A stretch of DNA of 64,000 nt from UBA2112 sp964488555 (GTDB lineage Bacteria > Patescibacteriota > Saccharimonadia > Saccharimonadales > Saccharimonadaceae), in NCBI GenBank assembly GCA_964488555.1, contig CAZAUF010000006.1, positions 12,806-76,805 on the forward strand, written 5' to 3'. The position numbers were made by a program, and so were the translations under genes. The number at the start of each line of letters is the position of its first letter. The stretch's first letter is position 1. This document shows positions 35,459 to 42,579 of this stretch, piece after piece. Below the pieces are notes generated by a model, which saw only the letters and a list, made by a program, of their open reading frames with translations, was not told the origin of the DNA and made no database searches.

Positions 35459-35842
35459 TTAGCGTTCTACCCTTCCCTGTGGCGGTCGCTCAGGAATAAT
35501 CATGCCAGGATTGACACGGTTGACCATATCGACAGCACTTTCACGACGCGGGGCGGGACGATCCATAGGTAGTAGCTGTCCGGGATTGAGACGGTTGATT
35601 ATGTCGACAGCACTCTCGCCACTACGAGCCACCGGAGCGGTGGAACGTGTACGATCAAGCCAGCGCGCGCTACCAGCTAGGCGTTTCAACAAACTCTTTT
35701 TGACAGGCTTTGCCTCGGACTCGAGCTGTACCGCTCCATAGTCAATGCTATCAACAGGATCGCCTTCAGGGATAATATCCGTATTACGCGCGTCTGCGCC
35801 TTCTGCTGTGTAGGGGTTTATTCGTGGTATATGTTCTGACAT
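35459..35842 (-). CDS. Orphan protein with a duplicated ESAVD-(I/M)-(I/V)-NR motif
   Basis: 127 residues. The C-terminal part contains two near-identical units of about 24 residues, ESAVDIINRLNPGQLLPMDR and ESAVDMVNRVNPGMIIPERP, separated by AP-rich linkers. The N-terminus is acidic and the centre basic (KPVKKSLLKRLAGSARWLDR). No signal peptide or membrane segment. The mRNA has a ~35-nt leader with only AAAGG 15 nt before the ATG. The promoter is nearly identical to the one at 7407-7435. Function unknown. Confidence 0.7.
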   Translation of the reverse strand: MSEHIPRINPYTAEGADARNTDIIPEGDPVDSIDYGAVQLESEAKPVKKSLLKRLAGSARWLDRTRSTAPVARSGESAVDIINRLNPGQLLPMDRPAPRRESAVDMVNRVNPGMIIPERPPQGRVER

Positions 35843-35876
35843 GATGTTTGTTTTTTACCTTTGCTTTGTAAAAACA

Positions 35877-35905
35877 ATATTAGCATAAGTATTATAAAAA
35901 GTCAA
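35877..35905 (-). promoter_or_regulatory. Strong promoter of the 35842 operon
   Basis: TTGACT (35905-35900), 17-bp spacer, TGC-TAATAT (35882-35877). The spacer shares TTTTAT and ACTTATGC with the promoter at 7407-7435. Confidence 0.75.
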
Positions 35906-35924
35906 TATACGCTAAACTGATAGT

Positions 35925-36353
35925 ATGTTGGCAATCAACCATACTCTTGCAGGAGCAACCATTGCAGTAATCATACCTGCACCTCTGGTGCCTGCAGTAG
36001 CGATAGCATCGCATTTCTTACTCGACATGATGCCGCATGCCGATGGCGCAGAGCCGCCCATACCAAAGCGCATAAAACGCCAGATCGGCATAGACCTCGC
36101 ACTGACACCATTCGTTTATCTATTTATCCTATGGCTCTTTCCTGAGCAGTGGCTCATTGTTACCATCGGCGTGTTCTTCAGTGTCATGCCGGATGCTCTA
36201 TGGATATTTTGGCGTCGCGGCGGTCCGCGCTGGTTTCAGAAATTCCTCGACTGGGCACACTGGATCCAGTGGGGCGAACGACCATATGGCTGGATATTCG
36301 ATGCGTTCTATGCGTTCCTGATGATATTCACACTCGTGCAACTCGCCAGCTGA
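35925..36353 (+). CDS. YdjM-like membrane protein (PF04307 pattern)
   Basis: 142 residues with about four hydrophobic segments. The conserved His/Asp pattern is seen as AINHTLAGATIA at the start and SHFLLDMMPHADGAEPPIPK near residue 30, which matches membrane-bound metal-dependent hydrolase (YdjM/DUF457-like) proteins; a later DALWIFWRR Asp may complete the site. Activity of the family is not established. No Shine-Dalgarno; a TAAACT 6 nt upstream may serve as -10. Divergent from the 35842 operon. Confidence 0.65.
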   Translation: MLAINHTLAGATIAVIIPAPLVPAVAIASHFLLDMMPHADGAEPPIPKRIKRQIGIDLALTPFVYLFILWLFPEQWLIVTIGVFFSVMPDALWIFWRRGGPRWFQKFLDWAHWIQWGERPYGWIFDAFYAFLMIFTLVQLAS

Positions 36354-36362
36354 TCCAGCCTA

Positions 36363-36527
36363 CTACTTAATCGGTAATACGCCTCGTCTCTTTAATGCCA
36401 ACACTATACCTGCGGCAGCTGGAACGGTGAGCAGCCAGAACAAATCAAAACCAGACGAAACCCCGTCTTTGCTGCTAGTTGGCTTTGCCGTCGTAGCAAG
36501 TGTGTCGCTTATTTGCGACAGGCTCAT
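36363..36527 (-). pseudogene. C-terminal membrane-anchor fragment of a surface protein
   Basis: A 54-codon frame encodes a Ser/Thr linker, a membrane helix (FDLFWLLTVPAAAGIVLALK) and the tail KRRGVLPIK, ending in TAG. This is what the last part of a secreted wall or membrane-anchored protein looks like. It begins right after the stop of the preceding four-Cys gene with no ribosome site, so it reads best as the leftover 3' end of a longer gene interrupted by the array at 36546-38858. Confidence 0.5.
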
Positions 36528-36545
36528 TGGCAGCTCAACATTTAT

Positions 36546-37001
36546 TTAGCGTTCATTGATAAACATAGTAACGGATGGCTTTTTGTATATTGAAGAAAGT
36601 TCATCAACATATATAGAGACTGAATACTTGTCCACATCTCCATACACAGGACAGACATATTTGGCAGGATTATTTTTTGCATCATCAAGACATTCTTGCT
36701 TCGGTAAAACTCCTTCCCATCCAGATAACTCAAGGATCCTAGCAAGTTCCTCTTGCGTAATCGGTTCTGGAGTCGTCCAAAACCGGTCTAAACTAGGGCA
36801 TCCTCCCTGGAGACACACAGTTCTTGGAGGATCAGCATAGCTGCCAACCAATTCCCACGAACTATCCGCCTTAAACTGATCTGCGACCGATTCGATATGA
36901 TCGGTGCTACCGGTCCAGGTAATCCAATATACAAATATCGCCAGTATGGCAATTATCAATGCTGCTGCATACAGCACTATTTTCTTCCACCTCTTGTTCA
37001 T
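36546..37001 (-). CDS. Membrane-anchored four-Cys protein, array copy B1
   Basis: 151 residues from MNKRWKKIVLYAAAL (GGGAG 5 nt upstream). One N-terminal membrane segment (~8-30), then an extracytoplasmic domain of ~120 residues with four cysteines: PPRTVCLQGGCPSL (pair), QECLDD and YVCPVYGDVDKY. The three copies share this Cys spacing and the SADQF/W pattern but diverge elsewhere. Family not recognised. The upstream cutinase-like gene stop is 2 nt away. Cys conservation suggests disulphides formed outside the cell, possibly by the VKOR at 42580. Confidence 0.75.
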   Translation of the reverse strand: MNKRWKKIVLYAAALIIAILAIFVYWITWTGSTDHIESVADQFKADSSWELVGSYADPPRTVCLQGGCPSLDRFWTTPEPITQEELARILELSGWEGVLPKQECLDDAKNNPAKYVCPVYGDVDKYSVSIYVDELSSIYKKPSVTMFINER

Positions 37002-37216
37002 ATTCACTCCCGCGTTAATGAATTACTCAGATTGTACCCCTGTAGGATATCTACGTCAATCACGACACCTTCGAGCACGCTAATGCCGTATTTGCTAGCA
37101 TAGATTGCGGACATCTTGTTCTTTATGTATGCATCTCTGCCATTTTCATAGGAATTCTTATCGATATCTACTGCTGGATAACGGCGACCATTGTACTGTT
37201 CAGTACCGAGCTCGTA
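36874..37216 (-). repeat. 343-bp direct repeat, copy 1
   Basis: Identical by eye to 37782-38124 (offset 908). It spans the last 70 codons of the cutinase-like fragment and the membrane segment of the four-Cys gene. A third, diverged partial copy lies at about 38660-38858. Confidence 0.9.
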
Positions 37217-37447
37217 ATGATGAGGTGTAGGATATTGTTTTAACTCATTATCATCTAGTAGTCGAAAAAACTTATCGGCTTCATTATCCTCAAGACCTTG
37301 ACCCGACCCTCTTGCAAATACCGTCTCAACCTTACTACACGGTTCATCTATTGATTTAGCATGTGCCGTGTTGGTATTAAGAATAAAGAATAGACTAACT
37401 GTAAAAAATACTAATAATTTAAGAATTATACTCGTGGTGGCTGTCAT
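37004..37447 (-). CDS. Secreted cutinase-like N-terminal fragment, array copy A1
   Basis: 147 residues. N-terminal signal peptide (LLVFFTVSLFFILNTNTAHA) then CSKVETVFARGSGQ, the start of cutinase-type alpha/beta hydrolases (C-x-x-V-E-x-x-F-A-R-G). The chain continues through HYELGTEQYNGRRYPAVDID and YASKYGISVLEGVV, and stops where cutinases would reach the GYSQG nucleophile. The catalytic Ser, Asp and His are therefore missing. The last 70 residues are identical to copy A2 and the first ~75 differ. Either a broken esterase or a shortened binding protein. The four-Cys gene B1 follows 2 nt later. Confidence 0.7.
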   Translation of the reverse strand: MTATTSIILKLLVFFTVSLFFILNTNTAHAKSIDEPCSKVETVFARGSGQGLEDNEADKFFRLLDDNELKQYPTPHHYELGTEQYNGRRYPAVDIDKNSYENGRDAYIKNKMSAIYASKYGISVLEGVVIDVDILQGYNLSNSLTRE

Positions 37448-37462
37448 ATGTTAAATCACCGA

Positions 37463-37909
37463 TTACTCCATCAATAAACTCACTGTTGGCTTATTCAGGC
37501 TAGGACTTTCGGTTAAGGCTGAGATGGTAATCTTATACCTATCAACTACACCGTACATCCTACACACATTACTGCCTGAAGCAGTTTTTGATTGCTCGCA
37601 GTCTTTATGTGGTACTATATGTCCCCATCCAGAATCATTGAGTATATCACTAATCTCAGTTTGTGTGATCGGAGCGGGCGTAGACCAAGTTCGGACAAGA
37701 TTGGGACAACGTTGAGCAATGCATAGTGTACGCGGCGGATCAGCGTGATCCCTAACCAACTCCCATGAATCTGGTACCTTGAACTGATCTGCGACCGATT
37801 CGATATGATCGGTGCTACCGGTCCAGGTAATCCAATATACAAATATCGCCAGTATGGCAATTATCAATGCTGCTGCATACAGCACTATTTTCTTCCACCT
37901 CTTGTTCAT
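37463..37909 (-). CDS. Membrane-anchored four-Cys protein, array copy B2
   Basis: 148 residues from MNKRWKKIVLYAAAL, with the same N-terminal membrane segment as B1 (identical for ~43 residues at DNA level). Extracytoplasmic part diverges but keeps PPRTLCIAQRCPNL, DCEQSK and VCRMYGVVDRY, so all four Cys and the W(S/T)TP-x-PITQ pattern are conserved. Start chosen by GGGAG 5 nt upstream. Sits 2 nt after A2 and 15 nt before A1. Confidence 0.75.
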   Translation of the reverse strand: MNKRWKKIVLYAAALIIAILAIFVYWITWTGSTDHIESVADQFKVPDSWELVRDHADPPRTLCIAQRCPNLVRTWSTPAPITQTEISDILNDSGWGHIVPHKDCEQSKTASGSNVCRMYGVVDRYKITISALTESPSLNKPTVSLLME

Positions 37910-38124
37910 ATTCACTCCCGCGTTAATGAATTACTCAGATTGTACCCCTGTAGGATATCTACGTCAATCACGACACCTTCGAGCACGCTAATGCCGTATT
38001 TGCTAGCATAGATTGCGGACATCTTGTTCTTTATGTATGCATCTCTGCCATTTTCATAGGAATTCTTATCGATATCTACTGCTGGATAACGGCGACCATT
38101 GTACTGTTCAGTACCGAGCTCGTA
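37782..38124 (-). repeat. 343-bp direct repeat, copy 2
   Basis: Identical by eye to 36874-37216. Perfect identity between flanks that differ suggests recent duplication or gene conversion over the A/B junction. Confidence 0.9.
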
Positions 38125-38340
38125 GTAATGAAATTTTGTACTTTTCAGATTGACAGCAAGTTGTTGTTCAAAGCGATTACTCTCCCTGCCCCTTAAGTCG
38201 GACCCTGCGCCTCGCACGAACACTATTTCCGCCTTTTGGCATGTGTCACTTACAGACTTAGCCTCAGTCGTTTGTCCGTATAATAAAACAACCAGGAAAC
38301 TTGTTGCTACAACCAAAAGGACGAAAATATATTTTTTCAT
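37912..38340 (-). CDS. Secreted cutinase-like N-terminal fragment, array copy A2
   Basis: 142 residues: signal peptide (YIFVLLVVATSFLVVLLYG, cleavage near TTEAKS), then CQKAEIVFVRGAGSDL, and a last 70 residues identical to A1. Like A1 it ends before the catalytic GYSQG. TATAAT lies 7 nt before the ATG with no Shine-Dalgarno, so it has its own leaderless promoter placed right after the B3 stop. It heads A2-B2-A1-B1. Confidence 0.7.
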   Translation of the reverse strand: MKKYIFVLLVVATSFLVVLLYGQTTEAKSVSDTCQKAEIVFVRGAGSDLRGRESNRFEQQLAVNLKSTKFHYYELGTEQYNGRRYPAVDIDKNSYENGRDAYIKNKMSAIYASKYGISVLEGVVIDVDILQGYNLSNSLTRE

Positions 38341-38347
38341 TGCGAAA

Positions 38348-38353
38348 ATTATA
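38348..38353 (-). promoter_or_regulatory. -10 element of the A2 gene (leaderless start)
   Basis: TATAAT, 7 nt, ATG on the minus strand, directly after the B3 stop codon. Confidence 0.5.
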
Positions 38354-38788
38354 CTAATCTATATGCACACTCAATGAGGGGCCCTCGTTACGCGACGCGC
38401 CATCAGATACATATATTACTACCTCATATTTATCAACCGTTCCACGAACTGGACAAACTGAATCTTTGCGTGGTTCGCAGCCCTTCTCAATCTTCACATC
38501 GTTCCATCCAGACCTTTTCACCACATCAGAAAGTTCGTCTTGAGTAAGTGGTTTTGATGTGATCCATGTGCGGTTGAGACTCGGACAGCCGCCCTCTATA
38601 CACACTGTCTTCGGAGGCTTAACATGATCGCTAACCAATTCCCACGAACTATCCGCCTTGAATTGATCTGCGACTGATTCGATGTGATCAGTATTGCCAG
38701 TCCAGGTAATCCAATATACAAATACTGCCAGTGCGGCAATTATCAGTGCTGCTGCATACAGCACTATTTTCTTCCACCTCTTGTTCAT
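38354..38788 (-). CDS. Membrane-anchored four-Cys protein, array copy B3
   Basis: 144 residues, the most diverged B copy: membrane segment AAALIIAALAVFVYWITW, then PPKTVCIEGGCPSLNRTWIT, GCEPRKDSVCPVRGTVDKYE. The four Cys are conserved while DNA differs from B1/B2 at many third positions, which points to purifying selection on the protein. Upstream only the last ~20 codons of an A copy remain. Probably transcribed with mpg. Confidence 0.75.
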   Translation of the reverse strand: MNKRWKKIVLYAAALIIAALAVFVYWITWTGNTDHIESVADQFKADSSWELVSDHVKPPKTVCIEGGCPSLNRTWITSKPLTQDELSDVVKRSGWNDVKIEKGCEPRKDSVCPVRGTVDKYEVVIYVSDGASRNEGPSLSVHID

Positions 38789-38790
38789 AT

Positions 38791-38858
38791 TCACTCCCGC
38801 GTTAATGAATTACTCAGATTGTACCCCTGTAGGATATCTACGTCAATCACGAAACCTT
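38791..38858 (-). pseudogene. Remnant 3' end of a third cutinase-like fragment (A3)
   Basis: The sequence matches the last ~22 codons of A1/A2 up to and including the TGA, then loses similarity near 38858, about 40 nt before the mpg stop. This marks the outer breakpoint of the array. Confidence 0.7.
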
Positions 38859-38897
38859 CCGCGCATATGGCGAAAAGGTGTCATGAAATCCACGTAC

Positions 38898-39470
38898 TTA
38901 GTGCTTTGAAACGTATGGATTTCCGGTGATATAAAACCGCCATGGCACATCTTTGCCCTGCGATATACCGATGCGTACCGTCTGCGTAATCACGTCTTGT
39001 GAGAGCGGCGGCTGCGGGATGAGCCTCATCGATCCGCTACGTAAATCGTGACCATTCATAGCCTTGTCGATACCCAACGCTTGGCACAACTTCGCCGGGC
39101 CGTTCGTCACCTCGATGCCAGTCTTTCCTCGCCTCTCCTCCATTGTGTCGACTCCCTCAAGCGGCTCAACCGCACGGATCAGTACACCTGCTCCGTGTCC
39201 CTTGCGCCCCGTAACGATGTTGGCGCAGTAGTGCATGCCATAGGTGAAATACACATATAGGTGCCCGTACTCTCCAAACATCACGCGAGTGCGCTCGGTC
39301 TCGCCGCGATAGCTGTGACTGGCAACGTCGGTCTGATCATACGCCTCAGTCTCGACGATTTTGACGCGCACTACCCTGCCGTCGATATGCCGCTCCAAGA
39401 TACAGCCCAAAAGCTGCGGCGCAACCTCATAAGATGGCGCATCTAAAAAGCTAAAATCGACTGCTGCCAT
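38898..39470 (-). CDS. mpg: 3-methyladenine DNA glycosylase (AAG/MPG family)
   Basis: Base-excision enzyme for alkylated purines. 190 residues: PQLLGCILERHIDGRVVRVK at the start, catalytic Glu in IVETEAYDQTDVASHSYRGE (near residue 42), DNA-intercalating Tyr region HLYVYFTYGMHYCANIVTG, and GVLIRAVEPLEGVDTMEERR then NGPAKLCQALGIDKAMNGHD. Starts 2 nt after the ileS stop, so it is in the ileS operon and shares its T-box control. Confidence 0.95.
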   Translation of the reverse strand: MAAVDFSFLDAPSYEVAPQLLGCILERHIDGRVVRVKIVETEAYDQTDVASHSYRGETERTRVMFGEYGHLYVYFTYGMHYCANIVTGRKGHGAGVLIRAVEPLEGVDTMEERRGKTGIEVTNGPAKLCQALGIDKAMNGHDLRSGSMRLIPQPPLSQDVITQTVRIGISQGKDVPWRFYITGNPYVSKH

Positions 39471-39472
39471 GC

Positions 39473-42325
39473 CTACGCCTTCTCTAGCGAGATGTGCAGA
39501 TCGGCGTCTTCTACTTTCACCGACGTTTCATATGCATATGCCGCCTGCGCTGTATCACTTGCGAGCGTCTCGGTAGCGATTGTTTCTGCGTGTTCGGTAA
39601 TTGCTTTTTGCAACTCCTCGTCGTCAGCCTTTAGGCTTAGTTTGATCCTGTCGTCGACGTTTAGTCCGGCGGCTTTTCGCGCCGCCTGTACGTGGCGTAT
39701 GACTTCGCGCATGAAACCCTCTCGCTTAAGTTCTGGCGTGATAGCAAGGTCGAGCGCCAGTTCGTCGCCCTGAACAACTTTTTTAACATTTAGCTCTTCG
39801 GTCAGGATATCTTCAAAGTTCACTGCCTCGCCCAGGCTTGGCACTGTCACGTTTGCTAGTGGCTGACGAATCTTTATACGCTCCTTGGCGCGTATACTCA
39901 ATGCCTGGTTTACATAGTCACGTACTGTCGCCATTTCGGTCAGAATCTGCTCATCTACGGTATAGTTCGTCGGCCAGTCAAGCAAGTGCACAGACTCGTG
40001 GTCGCCACCAAGTTTCTGATACAACTCCTCCGACAAGAAGGGCGTAAACGGTGCCAGGATGACAGCAAGCTTCATGAGCGTGTAGTGCAGCGTACGATAC
40101 GCGTCGGCCTTGTCACCATCGTCATCACTCTTCCAGAAACGTCTACGGCTGCGGCGGACGAACCAGTTGGACGCGTCTTCGATAAACGGCATGAACTCGC
40201 TCATCGCGACCGGTAGGTTGTAGTCATCCATGTGTTTGGTCACGTGCTCATTCAGCTGATGCACCCTGGAAACAATCCATTTGTCGAGCGGGTTGGACAA
40301 ATCGTCGGGATTCAGCGTGAATGGTTGAGTCGGATCAAACTCCCATCCATCGACTTCCGCGTACATCGTAAAGAAATCGTACATGTTCCAGATCATGCTC
40401 AGTTTGCGCGCGACATCACCGACATCCTTGTCCTGCAGGCTGAAATCTTCGCCGTTCAGTAGCGGACTACTGAGTAGCAAGAAACGCAAACTATCGGCAC
40501 TAAATTTATCCATCAGCTCGTTCGGATCGGTATAGTTGCCATAGCTTTTACTCATCTTGCGACCGTCACTGCCAGAAACCGTACCGGTAACGATGACGTT
40601 TTTAAACGAATTTGTACCCTGCAGGCCTATACTGACAGCATGTAGGTAGTAAAACCACGCTCGCACCTGCCCCACATACTCGGCTATGAAATCGCCCGGG
40701 AAGTTCGATTCGAACTTCTCTTTGTTTTCGAACGGATAGTGGAACTGGGCAAACGGCATACTGCCCGCCTCGAACCAACTGTCCATCACCTTGTCGACAC
40801 GTGTGTACTTCTCGCCGTCTATTTCGAAAGTTACGTCGTCAATCCATGGACGGTGATAGTCCTCCAACTCGACGCCGCTCAGTTCCTTGAGCTCGGCGTA
40901 GCTGCCCACGACACGCACCTTGCCACTTTCGGACTTCCAGACCGGCATAGCCGTGGCCCAAAATCGGTCGCGACTGAGGTTCCAGTCTGGCGCGCTTTCG
41001 ATGGTTTTGGCAAACCGACCATGCTTGATATGCTCAGGGAACCACGTGATGTCCTCGTTTTTCTGCAGCATCTGGTCCTTTTGCCCGGCGATGTCCATGA
41101 ACCAGCTAGGCACGGCGCGATACATCAGCTTAGTGCCACAGCGGTGACAGTGCGGGTAACTGTGCTTGATATAGTCAATCTTCCAGACGACACCACGCTC
41201 CAGCAATGTTTTGGCAATTTCTTTGTTGGTCTCCCAGATTTGCCTGCCCTGCCAGTCGCCTTCGGTGTAGTATCCCTCGTCATCGGTGTCGAGCACCATC
41301 GGGAACTTCATTTCCTTGCTCAACTGATAGTCTTCTTCACCATATGCAGGTGCTTGGTGGGCTATACCGGTGCCGTCTTCGGCATGGATAAACCACGCAT
41401 CCCACACCTTGTGCGCGTTTTCACCGCGATCGGCAAAAAGCGGCTCGTAGCTTTTGCCCACTAGCTCGTCGCCCTTGAACGTACGAAGTACTTTGTATGG
41501 CAACACTTCGTGCTTCTCGTTGGTCAGGGCTTTGTCGAGCAGGTCTTTGGCGAGAATCAGCTTTTCGCCGTCCAGCTCTACTTCGGCGTATTCGACATCT
41601 TTGCTCACCGCCAATGCGGTATTTGCATTGAGCGTCCATGGTGTTGTCGTCCATGCAAGCAAGTACGCGTCGGAGTCTGCAAGCTTGAATTTCACGTACA
41701 CGCTCGGGTCGGTCACGTCCTGATAGCTGTTGTCCATGGCGATTTCTGCCTTGGCAAGCGGTGTCGCGTCATGCGTACAATACATGAGCACCTTCTCACC
41801 TTCGTAAATCTTGCCCTTTTCGTACAAGGTCTTAAACGCCCACCATACGGACTCCATGTACTCCTTGTCCATGGTCTTGTACGCACCTTCAAAATCCACC
41901 CAACGACCGATACGCTCAATCGTTTCTTGCCACAAATTACCGGTTTGAACCATGTTTTCGCGGCATGCCAGTATGTATTCTTCCAAACTTATCTTCGTGC
42001 CGATTTCTTTCTTGTCCTTGATGCCTAGCTTTTTCTCGGTATACACCTCTGCTGGCAAACCATGACAGTCCCAACCCCACACACGCTCGACACGCTTACC
42101 CTTCATGGTCCAGTAACGCGGCACGGCATCTTTGACGATACTACTAAGGAGCGTGCCATGATGCGGCACGCCGGTAATAAACGGCGGCCCGTCATAAAAC
42201 ACATACGCATCGTCAGCAGGTCGCTGCTCAACCGACTTTTCGAATGTTTTGTTGTCTTTCCAGTACTGCACGAGTGCTTTTTCATACTCGAGAGCTCGTC
42301 GTCTGGTTCCTGCTTTGAATTTCAT
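39473..42325 (-). CDS. ileS: Isoleucyl-tRNA synthetase
   Basis: Class I synthetase with CP1 editing domain. 950 residues; HIGH-like motif is PPFITGVPHHGTLLSS (near residue 47), KMSKS in SGSDGRKMSKSYGNYTDPNE (near residue 590), and the editing domain contains AWTTTPWTLNANTALAVSKD. The anticodon-binding domain with RRSRRRFWKSDDDGDK is eukaryote/archaea-like (IleRS2 type), and the long C-terminus ends without the bacterial zinc finger. IleRS2 is typically mupirocin resistant; that is family knowledge, not shown here. AAGGAG lies 5 nt before the ATG. A T-box leader precedes it. Confidence 0.97.
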   Translation of the reverse strand: MKFKAGTRRRALEYEKALVQYWKDNKTFEKSVEQRPADDAYVFYDGPPFITGVPHHGTLLSSIVKDAVPRYWTMKGKRVERVWGWDCHGLPAEVYTEKKLGIKDKKEIGTKISLEEYILACRENMVQTGNLWQETIERIGRWVDFEGAYKTMDKEYMESVWWAFKTLYEKGKIYEGEKVLMYCTHDATPLAKAEIAMDNSYQDVTDPSVYVKFKLADSDAYLLAWTTTPWTLNANTALAVSKDVEYAEVELDGEKLILAKDLLDKALTNEKHEVLPYKVLRTFKGDELVGKSYEPLFADRGENAHKVWDAWFIHAEDGTGIAHQAPAYGEEDYQLSKEMKFPMVLDTDDEGYYTEGDWQGRQIWETNKEIAKTLLERGVVWKIDYIKHSYPHCHRCGTKLMYRAVPSWFMDIAGQKDQMLQKNEDITWFPEHIKHGRFAKTIESAPDWNLSRDRFWATAMPVWKSESGKVRVVGSYAELKELSGVELEDYHRPWIDDVTFEIDGEKYTRVDKVMDSWFEAGSMPFAQFHYPFENKEKFESNFPGDFIAEYVGQVRAWFYYLHAVSIGLQGTNSFKNVIVTGTVSGSDGRKMSKSYGNYTDPNELMDKFSADSLRFLLLSSPLLNGEDFSLQDKDVGDVARKLSMIWNMYDFFTMYAEVDGWEFDPTQPFTLNPDDLSNPLDKWIVSRVHQLNEHVTKHMDDYNLPVAMSEFMPFIEDASNWFVRRSRRRFWKSDDDGDKADAYRTLHYTLMKLAVILAPFTPFLSEELYQKLGGDHESVHLLDWPTNYTVDEQILTEMATVRDYVNQALSIRAKERIKIRQPLANVTVPSLGEAVNFEDILTEELNVKKVVQGDELALDLAITPELKREGFMREVIRHVQAARKAAGLNVDDRIKLSLKADDEELQKAITEHAETIATETLASDTAQAAYAYETSVKVEDADLHISLEKA

Positions 42326-42327
42326 TT

Positions 42328-42556
42328 TTACTCCTTAAAATAAAAATCACTTCTTTTGTCTGTCAGAATCCACCGGGTGGCGGACGGTACCATCTGACTT
42401 CCAAAAGAAGTGATTCTTTTAGCTCTTCATTCATGTGATCTGACGTGTCACGGACGTTGGGTTCTACTAGTCAGACGGCTAGCCGACGTTCTTCCCAAGG
42501 CTTACGGGTGATAGCCGCTTTTCGCAATCCGCTCAACGGCGGAAGCGAGTGCCTAT
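42328..42556 (-). promoter_or_regulatory. T-box riboswitch of ileS (predicted Ile-specific)
   Basis: Between promoter and ileS lies a ~225-nt leader with the T-box core TGGTACCG (42392-42385). A hairpin GGCT/AGCC at 42499-42516 holds ATC (Ile codon, 42512-42510) in its loop as candidate specifier. A strong terminator-like stem AATCACTTCTTTTG / CAAAAGAAGTGATT (42415-42402 / 42358-42345) is followed by TTTTTATTTT, just before the ribosome site AAGGAG (42336-42331). The 5' arm of that stem can fold instead into AAAAGAA/TTCTTTT (42420-42403), a plausible antiterminator. GTCAGA/TCTGAC (42398-42393/42367-42362) encloses the T-box core. Confidence 0.75.
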
Positions 42557-42562
42557 AGGGGT

Positions 42563-42568
42563 ATTATA
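42563..42568 (-). promoter_or_regulatory. ileS/T-box -10 element
   Basis: TATAAT on the minus strand ahead of the T-box leader; a weak TTGTTT lies 17 bp upstream of it. Confidence 0.6.
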
Positions 42569-42579
42569 GCGAAATATTC

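Noticed and set aside
36363..36527. An independent 54-residue membrane protein gene
   Set aside because: It has no ribosome site and starts directly after another gene's stop; the linker-helix-KRR end looks like the tail of a larger surface protein.
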